This document shows positions 1 through 8,559 of a stretch of DNA of 64,000 bases, piece after piece. Position 1 is the first letter of the stretch; each line of letters begins with the position of its first letter. Origin of the DNA: Thermomonospora echinospora (lineage in GTDB: Bacteria > Actinomycetota > Actinomycetes > Streptosporangiales > Streptosporangiaceae). The notes under the pieces were generated by a model. That model was not told the DNA's origin. It searched no databases and saw nothing but the letters and a program-made list of their open reading frames with translations. A program made the translations under genes and the position numbers. Location: positions 1 to 64,000 of the forward strand of contig NZ_FNVO01000012.1 in assembly GCF_900108175.1 (NCBI RefSeq), in the 5' to 3' direction.

Positions 1-1
1 G

Positions 2-337
2 CGCCGGCTCACCCTCGTGCGGTCCGGCCGCAAGATCGGCGCCTGGACGGTGGCGGTGGGCGCCGCCAAGACGCCCACCCCGGCCGGACGCACGTTCCTG
101 CTCGGCCTGCTCAAGCCGTCCGACCCCAAGCCCAGCCCGCTGATCATGCCGGTCGGAGCGCACTCGGAGACGCTCGACACCTTCGGCGGCGGGCCCGGCA
201 CGGTCGCCTTCCACGGCTGGGCCGACGAGTCCGTCTTCGGCAGGGCCGTCACCCACGGCTGCGTCCGGGTGCCCGACGACGCGCTGACCCGGCTGTCGAA
301 GGTGCCGCTCGGCACCCAGGTCCTCATCACGCGATGA
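2..337 (+). CDS. L,D-transpeptidase (YkuD family), 5' end outside window
   Basis: This is the C-terminal part of a YkuD-type L,D-transpeptidase, an envelope enzyme that forms 3-3 cross-links in peptidoglycan or attaches proteins to it. The frame is open from base 2. The segment LTLVRSGRKIGAWTVAVG is the usual first strand pair of the fold. The active-site signature appears as FHGW followed by THGCVRV, which holds the catalytic Cys and the conserved His and Arg. The protein ends a few residues after the motif, as is normal. The N-terminus, which should carry a signal peptide and any peptidoglycan-binding domain, lies outside the window. Confidence 0.85.
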   Translation, partial: RRLTLVRSGRKIGAWTVAVGAAKTPTPAGRTFLLGLLKPSDPKPSPLIMPVGAHSETLDTFGGGPGTVAFHGWADESVFGRAVTHGCVRVPDDALTRLSKVPLGTQVLITR

Positions 338-357
338 CGACCGGCGGCACAGGCCGT

Positions 358-466
358 CCCGCCCCGATCACGTATCCCGCCCCGATCACGCATACCGACC
401 GTGATCCCACGTCCCGACCCCGATCCCACATTCCGACCCTGATCCACGTCCCAACCCTGATCCACA
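358..466. repeat. six degenerate 17-20 bp tandem repeats
   Basis: Six consecutive units share the pattern CCCGACCCTGATCCACGT with drift. The first two units (358-375 and 376-393) are almost identical; later ones diverge. The array fills most of the 141-bp gap between the transpeptidase stop and the next gene, and the last unit ends at the ribosome binding site AAGGAG (466-471). It may be slippage-derived or a cluster of protein-binding sites. Confidence 0.75.
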
Positions 467-478
467 AGGAGAACATCC

Positions 479-1168
479 GTGCGTATGTCATCCCTGACCA
501 GGTCCATCCCCCTCGCCGGAGCGCTCGTCGTGCCGCTGGTCGTCATGGCGGCACCGGCCTCCCACGCCACCGAGGGCGCCCGTGGCTCGGCCTACGGCGT
601 GGTCGCCGACGGCCTGGTGACCCTGCCCGCCACCCCGTCGGTCCAGTCCACCAGCACGCGGCCGATCCGCGAGAGCGTCGTCGACCTGCCCAAGAACCCG
701 CTGGTGAACGCCTCGGCGCTGGTGACCTCGGCGCGGGCCGGGTACGGGCGGGCCAGCGTCGCCGACCTCAAGCTCACCAAGGCGCTGCTCAACGCCGAAC
801 TCGTCACGGCCAGGTGCCAGGCCCGCAAGGGCAGCGCCCACCTGGGCAAGGCGTTCCTGCAGGGCAGGCGGCTCGCGGTGACCCCCAAGCCCAACAGCGC
901 CCTCCAGGTGCCCATCGAGGGGGTCGGCACGGCCTCGGTCGTGCTCAACAGCCAGCGGCGCACCCCCGCCGGCGACCTGACCGTCACGGCCGTCGAGGTC
1001 AACCTGCCGCCCGTGGCGGGCAAGCCGCAGCGGGTCGGCATCGCCTCGGTCACCTGCGGCGCCAAGGCCACGCCCGCGAAGCCGAAGACGCCGCCCCAGC
1101 AGCAGAAGCCGCAGATCCCCGCGCCGGCGCCGAAGCCGGTGCCCCGTGACCTCCCGGTGACGGGCTGA
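479..1168 (+). CDS. secreted protein ending in LPVTG (choice-of-anchor P-like)
   Basis: A 229-residue exported protein. The GTG start is preceded by AAGGAG at seven bases. A signal peptide spans about residues 1-30, with the hydrophobic stretch LAGALVVPLVVMAAPAS and a likely cut after SHA. The mature part has the AYGVVADGLVTLP opening and two well-spaced cysteines seen in actinobacterial choice-of-anchor P proteins; this family assignment is from memory of the pattern. The last 35 residues are a Pro/Lys/Ala/Gln linker ending exactly at DLPVTG. LPVTG matches a sortase signal, but there is no following membrane segment or basic tail. No enzymatic motif is visible. The role is unknown, probably at the cell surface. 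Confidence 0.75.
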   Translation: MRMSSLTRSIPLAGALVVPLVVMAAPASHATEGARGSAYGVVADGLVTLPATPSVQSTSTRPIRESVVDLPKNPLVNASALVTSARAGYGRASVADLKLTKALLNAELVTARCQARKGSAHLGKAFLQGRRLAVTPKPNSALQVPIEGVGTASVVLNSQRRTPAGDLTVTAVEVNLPPVAGKPQRVGIASVTCGAKATPAKPKTPPQQQKPQIPAPAPKPVPRDLPVTG

Positions 1169-1442
1169 CGCGGACCCGCGCCCTCCCGCCCGCCTCCGAG
1201 CCGCAGGCCACCAGGGTCGTCAGACCCGGCCTGCCGCGACATGCCCCACGCGGACCGAAGCCGTGCGAGGCGACGGCCAGGCGGGCGGGAGGGCGCGGGC
1301 CGTCCGGTTCCACTCCCCGCGTCCGTGCGCCGGACGGGACGCCTCGGTCGCCCGTCGCCGGCGGTGATCAGGGTACGGCCGGTCCCAGAGGGGCAGGGAT
1401 CGAGGAACGTACCCAGCACATGACCTCCGGGGGAGGAGGATC

Positions 1443-2459
1443 ATGATGGAACAGTTCATCGCCGGGCTGCCCAAATGCGAGCTGCACGTGCACATCGAGG
1501 GGACGCTCGAACCCGAGCTAAAGCTCACGCTGGCCGAGCGCAACGAGGTCCCGCTCCCGTACACCAGCATTGAGGAGGTACGGGCGGCCTACGACTTCGA
1601 CAGCCTGCCGAGCTTCCTGACCCGCTACTACGAGGGCGTGCGGGTCCTGCTGAAGGAGGCCGACTTCCACGAGTTGGCGATGGGGTACCTGCGCAGGGCC
1701 GCCGCGCAGAACGTCCGCTACGCCGAGATCTTCTTCGATCCGCAGGCGCACACCTCGCGCGGGGTGCCGTTCGACATCGTCGTCCGCGGCCTGCGCCGGG
1801 CCCTCCTGGACGCCGAGCGCACCCTGGGCGTCCGGGCCCAGCTCATCATGTGCTTCCTGCGCGACCTGCCCGCCGAGTACGCGATGGCCACGCTGCTGGA
1901 GTCGCTGCCCTACCGCGAGTGGATCATCGGCGTGGGCCTGGACTCCGACGAGCGCGGCAACCCGCCGGTGAAGTTCGCCGAGGTGTTCGCCCGCGCCCGG
2001 CAGGAGGGCTACCTGCTCACCGCGCACTGCGACGTCGACCAGGAGAACTCCGTCGAGCACATCCGCCAGTGCCTGGACGTCATCGGCGTCGACCGCATCG
2101 ACCACGGCGTCAACGCTCTGGAGGACCCGGGCCTGGTCGAGGAGATCCGCCGGCGCGGCCTCGGCCTCACCGTCTGCCCGGTCTCCAACGGCTTCGTCAC
2201 CGGCGACCGCAAGACCGACGCGATCCGCCGGATGCTCGACGAGCGCCTGCGCGTCACCGTCAACTCCGACGACCCCGCCTATTTCTTCGCCTACATGACC
2301 GAGAACCTGGAGGTCGTCCACGCCGCGCTCGACCTCACGGCCGACGAACTGGTACGACTGGAGCGCAACGCCTTCGAGGTCGCCTGGCTGCCCCGCCTCC
2401 TCAAGGACGCCCGCCTGGACGAGCTGGACACCTATGAGCGGAGCACCCCTCTCGCGTAG
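1443..2459 (+). CDS. adenosine/adenine deaminase-like metal-dependent hydrolase
   Basis: A 338-residue member of the adenosine deaminase superfamily, whose members hydrolytically deaminate purines or their nucleosides. The start has a strong GGAGGAGG site. The zinc ligands H15 and H17 sit in ELHVHIEG, H195 in LLTAHCDVDQ, and D276-D277 in NSDDPAYF; H221 lies in RIDHGVN. The segment GVGLDSDERGNPP resembles the adenine-deaminase branch. The usual HAGE motif after the third histidine is replaced by HCDV, so the catalytic Glu of classical enzymes is Val198 here. Either a nearby Asp or Glu serves, or the substrate differs. It stands alone between a secreted-protein gene and the cold-shock gene. Confidence 0.85.
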   Translation: MMEQFIAGLPKCELHVHIEGTLEPELKLTLAERNEVPLPYTSIEEVRAAYDFDSLPSFLTRYYEGVRVLLKEADFHELAMGYLRRAAAQNVRYAEIFFDPQAHTSRGVPFDIVVRGLRRALLDAERTLGVRAQLIMCFLRDLPAEYAMATLLESLPYREWIIGVGLDSDERGNPPVKFAEVFARARQEGYLLTAHCDVDQENSVEHIRQCLDVIGVDRIDHGVNALEDPGLVEEIRRRGLGLTVCPVSNGFVTGDRKTDAIRRMLDERLRVTVNSDDPAYFFAYMTENLEVVHAALDLTADELVRLERNAFEVAWLPRLLKDARLDELDTYERSTPLA

Positions 2460-2675
2460 GGCACGGGATCATGGATTCGCGCCCAGGAATAACCCTCACG
2501 CCCCCGACGCTGTACGGTGTGGTTGTAGTCGAAGTTTGCGAACGTGTAAGCGCCGCAGGGTTTGACAGCGGGCGCTTCGCCGTTCAAGGACCTGATCCTT
2601 TGATGGTGTGCGGCCGTGGGCCGGGACCGTGCGACCGCACGGATCCGAGATCGTCCTTCAAAGGAGAACACCCGA

Positions 2676-2879
2676 ATGGCTCAGGGAACCGTGAAGTGGT
2701 TCAACCCGGACAAGGGTTTCGGCTTCATCTCCCCCGATGACGGCTCCGCCGACATCTTCGTGCACCACTCGGCCATCGAGATGCGTGGCTTCCGCACCCT
2801 CGCAGAGGAGCAGCGCGTCGAGTACACCGCCGTACAGGGTCCCAAGGGCCTGCAGGCCGACCAGGTCCGCGCGCTCTGA
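2676..2879 (+). CDS. cold-shock domain protein (CspA family)
   Basis: A 67-residue single-domain nucleic-acid-binding protein that melts RNA structure. The RNP1 motif KGFGFI lies at residues 13-18 and the RNP2 motif DIFVHH at 26-31, with the standard [10 protein letters not shown] start. The ATG has an AAGGAG site ten bases upstream (2661-2666). The 216 bases before it contain no gene and could form a long leader, as is common for cold-shock mRNAs. A strong hairpin terminator follows at once, so it is probably transcribed alone. Length and sequence are typical of actinobacterial CspA-like proteins. Confidence 0.95.
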   Translation: MAQGTVKWFNPDKGFGFISPDDGSADIFVHHSAIEMRGFRTLAEEQRVEYTAVQGPKGLQADQVRAL

Positions 2880-2889
2880 GTGACTTGCC

Positions 2890-2932
2890 GGTACGAGGCA
2901 GGCCCGCCGCGCGGGCCTGCCTCGTACCTTTT
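2890..2932 (+). terminator. rho-independent terminator after the cold-shock gene
   Basis: A perfect 17-bp stem (2890-2906 with 2912-2928) and a 5-base loop are followed directly by TTTT. It lies 11 bases after the cold-shock stop codon. Confidence 0.93.
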
Positions 2933-2979
2933 CCAGACCGCCGGGCACCGGCGAATGCGAGGTTGAGGCGAGGAGTTCG

Positions 2980-4671
2980 ATGACGATCAGCACATCCGGT
3001 GACATGACGGGGTTCGCCGACCTGGAGCTGCGGCCAGAGCTGCTGAAGGCGCTGTCCGGGCTGGGGTACGAGGAGCCCACCCCCATCCAGCGCGAGGCGA
3101 TCCCGCCCCTGCTGGAGGGGTACGACCTGCTCGGCCAGGCGGCCACCGGCACCGGCAAGACGGCGGCCTTCGCGCTGCCCGTCCTGCACCGCGCGCCCGA
3201 GCCCGCCGAGGAGGCCGGACCCATTGCGCTGGTTCTCGTCCCCACCCGCGAGCTGGCCATCCAGGTGTCGGAGGCGTTCCACCGCTACGGCCGGGAGATG
3301 GGCGCCCGCGTCCTGCCGGTGTACGGCGGCGCGCCGATCGGGCGGCAGCTCCAGGCGCTCAGGCGCGGCGTGGACGTCGTCGTCGCCACCCCCGGGCGCG
3401 CCCTGGACCTCATCAACCGCGGCGCCCTCGACCTGGACGGGCTGCGCACCGTCGTGCTGGACGAGGCCGACGAGATGCTCGACATGGGCTTCGCCGAGGA
3501 CATCGAGGCCATCCTCGCCGAGACCCCCGAGGAGCGGCAGACCGTCCTGTTCTCGGCCACCGTGCCGCCCCGCATCGACGGCATCGCCCGCCGCCACCTG
3601 CGCCACCCCGTCCGCATCGAGATCGGGCGCCCCGAACGCGAGGTCGGCGAGCCCCCGCTGGTCCGCCAGCGTGCCTACGTGGTGGATCGGGCGCACAAGC
3701 CCGCCGCCCTCGGCCGCCTGCTGGACGTGGAGTCGCCCGCCGCCGCCATCGTCTTCTGCCGCACCCGTGACCAGGTCGACGAGCTGACCGAGATGCTCAA
3801 CGGGCGCGGTTACCGCGCCGAGGCCCTGCACGGCGGGATGAGCCAGGACCAGCGCGACCGCGTCATGGGCCGGCTGCGCGCCGGGACGGCCGAGCTGCTC
3901 ATCGCCACCGACGTGGCCGCCCGCGGCATCGACGTCGAGCACCTGACCCACGTCGTCAACTACCACGTGCCGTCCGACCCCGACTCCTACGTCCACCGCA
4001 TCGGCCGGGTGGGCCGGGCGGGCCGCGAGGGTGTCGCCTTCACCCTGGCCGAGCCCCGCGAGCACCGGATGCTCAAGTCGATCGAGCGGGCCACCCGGCA
4101 GAAGATCGCCGTCGAGAAGATCCCCACCGTCGCCGACCTGCGCGCCCGCCGGCTGGAACTGACCCGCGCCGCGCTGCGCGAGAGCCTGCTCGCCGACGAC
4201 CTGGACTCCTACCGGGTCGTGGTGGAGACCCTCGCCGACGAGTTCGACATCATGGAGGTCGCCCTCGCCGCGGTCAAGCTGGCCCAGGAGGCCACCGGCG
4301 CGGCCACCGACGAGGAGGAGATCCCCGAGGTCACCCGGCGTCCGCAGCGGGAGGGCCGGGAGGGGCCCGGCCGCCGTGAGCGCCGGACCGCCGCGTCTCC
4401 CGAGGAGGGCATGACCCGGCTGTTCCTGGGCCTGGGCCGCCGCGCCGGAGTCCGGCCGCAGGACCTGGTCGGCGCGATCGCCGGCGAGTCCAGCCTGCGC
4501 GGCCGCGACATCGGCGCCATCGAGATCGCCGACCGCTTCTCCCTGGTCGAGGTCCCGCAGGCCGCCGCCGACGAGGTCATCGACGCACTACGGCGCACCA
4601 CCATCAAGGGCCGCAAGGCCATCGTCCGCCGCGAACGCCAGACGCCGCCGCCCACCCGCCACCCCCGCTGA
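2980..4671 (+). CDS. DEAD-box RNA helicase with DbpA-type RNA-binding tail
   Basis: A 563-residue ATP-dependent RNA helicase of the DeaD/CsdA type, acting in ribosome assembly or RNA turnover. In order it shows the Q motif (GYEEPTPIQ), motif I ATGTGKT at residues 55-61, PTRELAIQV, ATPGRALDL, DEADEML, SAT, IVFCRTR, ATDVAARGID and HRIGRVGRAG. After an Arg/Glu-rich linker, the C-terminal 75 residues (TRLFLGLGRRAGVRPQDLVG onward) match the DbpA RNA-binding domain. The ATG follows GAGGAG. It lies 100 bases after the cold-shock gene but behind its terminator, which fits a shared cold-response theme with separate transcription. Confidence 0.95.
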   Translation: MTISTSGDMTGFADLELRPELLKALSGLGYEEPTPIQREAIPPLLEGYDLLGQAATGTGKTAAFALPVLHRAPEPAEEAGPIALVLVPTRELAIQVSEAFHRYGREMGARVLPVYGGAPIGRQLQALRRGVDVVVATPGRALDLINRGALDLDGLRTVVLDEADEMLDMGFAEDIEAILAETPEERQTVLFSATVPPRIDGIARRHLRHPVRIEIGRPEREVGEPPLVRQRAYVVDRAHKPAALGRLLDVESPAAAIVFCRTRDQVDELTEMLNGRGYRAEALHGGMSQDQRDRVMGRLRAGTAELLIATDVAARGIDVEHLTHVVNYHVPSDPDSYVHRIGRVGRAGREGVAFTLAEPREHRMLKSIERATRQKIAVEKIPTVADLRARRLELTRAALRESLLADDLDSYRVVVETLADEFDIMEVALAAVKLAQEATGAATDEEEIPEVTRRPQREGREGPGRRERRTAASPEEGMTRLFLGLGRRAGVRPQDLVGAIAGESSLRGRDIGAIEIADRFSLVEVPQAAADEVIDALRRTTIKGRKAIVRRERQTPPPTRHPR

Positions 4672-4677
4672 CCTTGC

Positions 4678-4716
4678 CGTCGCCGCGGCCCGGATCGTGT
4701 CCGGGCCGCGGCGACG
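4678..4716. terminator. bidirectional hairpin terminator between convergent genes
   Basis: A perfect 17-bp GC-rich stem (4678-4694 with 4700-4716) and a 5-base loop lie seven bases after the helicase stop and before the convergent acyl-CoA dehydrogenase end. There is no clear T tract, as is common in high-GC actinobacteria. Confidence 0.8.
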
Positions 4717-4790
4717 TCAGGAGCGGGGGAGCCCGGTGGCGGGGATGCCGGCCCGGCGTGGCCGTGGGGGAGACGCAGGAGGTTGCGGCG

Positions 4791-5945
4791 TCAGCCCCGG
4801 TAGGCGGAGATGCCGGTGATGGCCTGACCCAGGACCAGGGTGTGGATCTCCTGGGTGCCCTCGTAGGTCAGCACCGACTCCAGGTTGTTCATGTGCCGGA
4901 TCACTGGATACTCCAGCGTGATCCCGTTGGCCCCGAGGATCGTGCGCGCCTGCCGGGCCACGTCCAGGGCGGCCCGCACGTTCGCCAGCTTGCCGAACGA
5001 GACCTGCTGCGGGGTGACCTCGCCGGCGTCCTTCAGCCGCCCGACGTGCAGCGCGGTCAGCCCGGCCTGGCCCAGGGCGATCTCCATCCAGGCCAGCTTC
5101 TCCTGGGTGAGCTGGAACGACCCGATCGGGCGGCCGAACTGCTCGCGGGTCTTGGCGTACTCGACGGCGGCCTCGTAGCAGGCCCGGCCCGCGCCGACCG
5201 CGCCCCACAGGATCCCGTACCGGGCCTCCGACAGGCAGCCCAGCGGCCCCTTCAGCCCGGTGACCCCCGGCAGCACCGCGTCTCCGGGCAGCCGCACGTC
5301 GTCCAGGACGAGCTCGGAGGTGACCGACGCCCGCAGCGACAGCTTCCGGTGGATGTCGGAGGCGGTGAAGCCCGGCGTCCCGGCGGGCACCAGGAACCCC
5401 CGGATGCCCTCGTCCGTCCGCGCCCAGACCACCGCCACGTCGGCGACCGAGCCGTTCGTGATCCACATTTTGGCGCCGTTCAGCACCCAGTCCGAGCCGT
5501 CCCGCCGGGCGTGGGTGCGCATGTCACCGGGGTCGGAGCCGCGGTCGGGCTCGGTCAGCCCGAAGCACCCGAGGGCCTCCCCGGCCGCCATCCGCGGCAG
5601 CCACTCCCGCTTGTGCTCCTCCGAGCCGTACTTGTGGATCGCCGTCATGGCCAGCGACCCCTGCACCGACACGAAGCTGCGCAGCCCCGAGTCGCCCGCC
5701 TCCAGCTCCCGGCAGGCCACCCCGTACGCCACCGCACTCATCCCGGCGCAGCCGTACCCCTGCAGATGCATCCCCAGCAGCCCCAGCTTGCCCAGCTCGG
5801 GCCCCAGCTCCCGGGCGGGGAACGTGCCGGCCTCGAACCAGCCGGCCACGTTCGGCAGGATCTTCTCGGCGACCACGGCCCGTACCGTGTCACGGACCAT
5901 CCGCTCGTCATCGGTGAGCCGGTCGTCGACGCGCAGCACGTCCAT
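4791..5945 (-). CDS. gcdH: glutaryl-CoA dehydrogenase (acyl-CoA dehydrogenase family)
   Basis: A 384-residue FAD enzyme predicted to oxidise and decarboxylate glutaryl-CoA to crotonyl-CoA in lysine/tryptophan breakdown. Signatures of this subfamily are YGCAGMSAVAYG, DSGLRSFVSVQGSLAM, GCFGLTEPDRGSDPG in the flavin-binding region and TYEGTQEIHTLVLGQAITG near the C-terminus, whose Glu is the expected catalytic base. Length is normal. A general short-chain acyl-CoA dehydrogenase role is possible, but the RSFVSVQGSLAM segment favours GcdH. No electron-transfer or CoA-transferase genes are beside it. Confidence 0.87.
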   Translation of the reverse strand: MDVLRVDDRLTDDERMVRDTVRAVVAEKILPNVAGWFEAGTFPARELGPELGKLGLLGMHLQGYGCAGMSAVAYGVACRELEAGDSGLRSFVSVQGSLAMTAIHKYGSEEHKREWLPRMAAGEALGCFGLTEPDRGSDPGDMRTHARRDGSDWVLNGAKMWITNGSVADVAVVWARTDEGIRGFLVPAGTPGFTASDIHRKLSLRASVTSELVLDDVRLPGDAVLPGVTGLKGPLGCLSEARYGILWGAVGAGRACYEAAVEYAKTREQFGRPIGSFQLTQEKLAWMEIALGQAGLTALHVGRLKDAGEVTPQQVSFGKLANVRAALDVARQARTILGANGITLEYPVIRHMNNLESVLTYEGTQEIHTLVLGQAITGISAYRG

Positions 5946-6131
5946 GCCAAGTCCTTTTCGTCCGGGTCGCGGATGTGCCCGTCAGGGTACTCTCCGAAGC
6001 CGGCCGCTCCGGGAGCACCCCTCGACGGCTCCGTGCCAGGGTCGAAAGGCCCCCAGACCCGGGGTCGAATCAGGGATGAATCGGGTCGATCCCGGAGGTG
6101 GAGCCCGGCCCGTACGGGGCACCATCGAGAC

Positions 6132-6476
6132 ATGGAAAACGACCTTCGTACCGAGAAGGCGGTCCCCCAGGCTCCGCCCCCCGCCCGCAGGCTCCGCCGC
6201 ACCACCCAGGGCCGCATGATCGCCGGAGTGTGCTCCGGCGCGGCCGAGTACCTCGGCGTGGACGCCAACATTCTGCGCCTGGTACTGGGCGTCTTCACCC
6301 TCTTCGGAGGCTCCGGCGTCGCCGCCTACGTCCTCGGCTGGCTGCTGATCCCCGAGGAGGGCCGGGAGACCTCGATCGCCCAGGACCTCATCGACAAGAA
6401 CCGCGACAACCCCGTCGTCCAGGACGCCGTGGCCAAGACCAAGGAGGCCCTGAACAAGACCAAGGCCGCCCGCTGA
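6132..6476 (+). CDS. PspC-domain small membrane protein
   Basis: A 114-residue protein with a PspC domain: RRTTQGRMIAGVCSGAAEYL, then DANILRLVLGVFTLFGG and one membrane segment ending AYVLGWLLIPEE. The first 25 residues are Pro-rich and the C-terminal 40 are a charged helix with Asn/Lys/Asp. PspC proteins take part in phage-shock or envelope-stress sensing; in actinobacteria PspC domains also occur as stand-alone proteins like this. The ATG at 6132 is the first Met before the domain. The neighbouring genes point the other way, so it is probably monocistronic. Confidence 0.85.
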   Translation: MENDLRTEKAVPQAPPPARRLRRTTQGRMIAGVCSGAAEYLGVDANILRLVLGVFTLFGGSGVAAYVLGWLLIPEEGRETSIAQDLIDKNRDNPVVQDAVAKTKEALNKTKAAR

Positions 6477-6483
6477 CCGGGCC

Positions 6484-8397
6484 TTACCGGCGCCGGTTCT
6501 CCGCCTGGCGGCCTTCCTCCCGTACCGCCCCGCCGTCCTGCGGACCCCACCGCCCAAGGGGCCGCTCGGCGGCGGGCATGGCCCGCTGAGCCACCCCGGC
6601 GCCGTTCATCACCGCGGACGGGCCGCCTCGGCCGACACCCTCGACCACGCCGTCCGGGCCGGCACCGCCCATCCGGCACGCCGGCCTGAGAGGCTGGGCG
6701 ATCTCGATCGTGTCGACCGGGGACGCGCCGTCGCCGGTGCCGGCAGGGCCCGTTTTCCGTGGCGGCTCGGACGCCCCCTCGGCATCGGCCGGGTCCGCCA
6801 AAGCGGTACCGTCGACCGCGCCGCCCTGGCCGATGACGCCCGCCGCCTGGGCCGTACCGGGCGGGACGATGGGCTTCACCACAGTGGGCAGGCCAATCGG
6901 GTCGGTGGCATCGGCAGCGCCGATCTGGGTTGTGGCATCGGCGGCGCCGACCGGGGCTGTGGCGTCGGAGCCGTCGGCCGCCGGACCGGCGGCGCGGGCC
7001 GTAGTGGGCAGGCCACGGGGCCCGGCCTCTGCGGACACTTCGCGACCGCCGGGCGGATCGGCGGCCCCCGTCATCTCCTTCGGGCCGGTGACCTGGGAGG
7101 AGTCCGCGGGGTCCGGGAAGGCCGCAGGGCTCGGCCGGCCGAACATGGAGGCGATCACCTCGCCCCGTACCGGCGTCCACATGATGGCGAGCATGGTCGC
7201 CACCGACAGCCCCGCGACACCGGCGAGCGCCACCACCGTCTGCGGCCCCAGCATCTCGGCGGCGAAGCCGCCGACCAGGATGCCCAGCCCCTGGCCGGCC
7301 AGGATGCCCGACTGGGCGAGGCCGAACGCCTGGCCCCGGCCGGACGGGGGCACCGCCGCGACGAAGGCGGCGTTGGCGGCGAGCTGGTACGCACTGCCCA
7401 CGCCCGACAGCGCCCACAGCGCCACCACCGCCCACAGTGGCGGATGCAGGCCCGAGCCGATCAGCGGGGCGCAGGCGAGCATCGACATCCAGCCCATCGC
7501 CCGGATGCGGTTGGAGGGCCGTACGAAGCGGCTGAACACGAACGCCCCGACGACCATGCCGGTGGGCATCGCCGACATCAGCAGCCCCACCGTCACGGCC
7601 GTGCTGCCCGGATACGTCGCCGCGTACGGCGCCGCCAGCCCCTCCGGGATCACGTAGAACGTGCACAGCCAGGCGAACGACACCAGGAACCGCAACGTCG
7701 GATCGCCGAACACCAGCCTGGCCCCGGCCCGTGTGTTCCGCCACAGCGATATCGGCTCCGGCTCGCTCTCCCTGGGCGCCGGGCGCGGACGCAGCCACAG
7801 CAGCAGGACCAGCCCCGACAGCGCGAACGTCACCGCGTCGATGGCGAGCGCCTCGTAGATCCCCACGGCCGCCACCAGCGCGCCCCCGCCCAGGAAGCCC
7901 AGCATCTGGGTCGCCTGATGGGTGATGTTGTTGATCGCCGACCCGGCCACGTACCGGTCGCCGTGCAGCACGTCCGGCAGCAGCGCCGCCCGGGCGGCCG
8001 TGAACGGAGCGCCTAGCAGCACCGTCAGGAAGACCAGCGCGCACAACATCGCGAACGGCATCGCCTGCAACGCCATCAGCGCCACCAGCCCCGCCCGCAG
8101 CACGTCACAGACCACCATCACGGTGCGGCGGGGGAACAGGTCCGCCAGCCCGGACAGCACCGGCCCGCCCACGATGGGCGGCAGGTAGGTCAGCGCGTAC
8201 GCGACGGCGGTCAGCAGCGGGGACCCGGTGCGGTGGTAGACCAGCACCGCCAGCGCCACCTGGGCCAACTGGTCCCCGACGTACGAGAGCGTCTGGGCGA
8301 GCCACAGCGCGCGGAACTCGCCTATGGCGAAGACCTCGCGATAGGTCGCCTGTCGTTCCAACGGGCGCCGGTGCCTGCCCGCCTGCCTTTCCCCCAA
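6484..8397 (-). CDS. MFS transporter with ~215-residue low-complexity C-terminal tail
   Basis: An integral-membrane major facilitator protein. The 12-helix part begins at TYREVFAIGEFRALWLAQTL and includes GLADLFPRRTVMVV, the MFS loop 2-3 signature, and GPVLSGLADL. The closest pattern is an MFS exporter; the substrate cannot be read. A TTG at 8397 with GGAG five bases upstream is the best start; an upstream TTG at 8487 has no ribosome site. After the last helix (about SVATMLAIMWTPV) come roughly 215 residues of Ala/Gly/Pro/Asp-rich sequence with internal repeats such as GAADAT, which is very long for this family and presumably cytoplasmic. The stop codon is only eight bases from the convergent PspC gene. 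Confidence 0.85.
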   Translation of the reverse strand: MGERQAGRHRRPLERQATYREVFAIGEFRALWLAQTLSYVGDQLAQVALAVLVYHRTGSPLLTAVAYALTYLPPIVGGPVLSGLADLFPRRTVMVVCDVLRAGLVALMALQAMPFAMLCALVFLTVLLGAPFTAARAALLPDVLHGDRYVAGSAINNITHQATQMLGFLGGGALVAAVGIYEALAIDAVTFALSGLVLLLWLRPRPAPRESEPEPISLWRNTRAGARLVFGDPTLRFLVSFAWLCTFYVIPEGLAAPYAATYPGSTAVTVGLLMSAMPTGMVVGAFVFSRFVRPSNRIRAMGWMSMLACAPLIGSGLHPPLWAVVALWALSGVGSAYQLAANAAFVAAVPPSGRGQAFGLAQSGILAGQGLGILVGGFAAEMLGPQTVVALAGVAGLSVATMLAIMWTPVRGEVIASMFGRPSPAAFPDPADSSQVTGPKEMTGAADPPGGREVSAEAGPRGLPTTARAAGPAADGSDATAPVGAADATTQIGAADATDPIGLPTVVKPIVPPGTAQAAGVIGQGGAVDGTALADPADAEGASEPPRKTGPAGTGDGASPVDTIEIAQPLRPACRMGGAGPDGVVEGVGRGGPSAVMNGAGVAQRAMPAAERPLGRWGPQDGGAVREEGRQAENRRR

Positions 8398-8449
8398 GAC
8401 ATCTCCAGTTCGCCCCCCGCCCCGGCACTGGGCGGCTCCCCCTATTAAC

Positions 8450-8467
8450 TCACGCTGCGTTGCGTGA
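8450..8467. promoter_or_regulatory. inverted repeat upstream of the MFS gene
   Basis: TCACGC and GCGTGA are separated by six bases, 53 bases upstream of the proposed MFS start. The symmetry and position suit a repressor operator. No regulator gene is adjacent, so this is only a candidate. Confidence 0.4.
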
Positions 8468-8559
8468 ATGTGACCTACCGTGCGCAATTGAGGAAGGTGT
8501 CTGCCGCGCCGGGGCCTTGCTCGTCCCGGTTTCAGGGCAGTTGACCGGGGGTCGGCGGC

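Noticed and set aside
2725-4065. 446-codon minus frame
   Set aside because: It lies antisense to the DEAD-box helicase and has shadow-frame composition.
4674-6131. Long plus-strand frame upstream of the PspC gene
   Set aside because: It is antisense to the acyl-CoA dehydrogenase. Only the part from the ATG at 6132 is a real gene.
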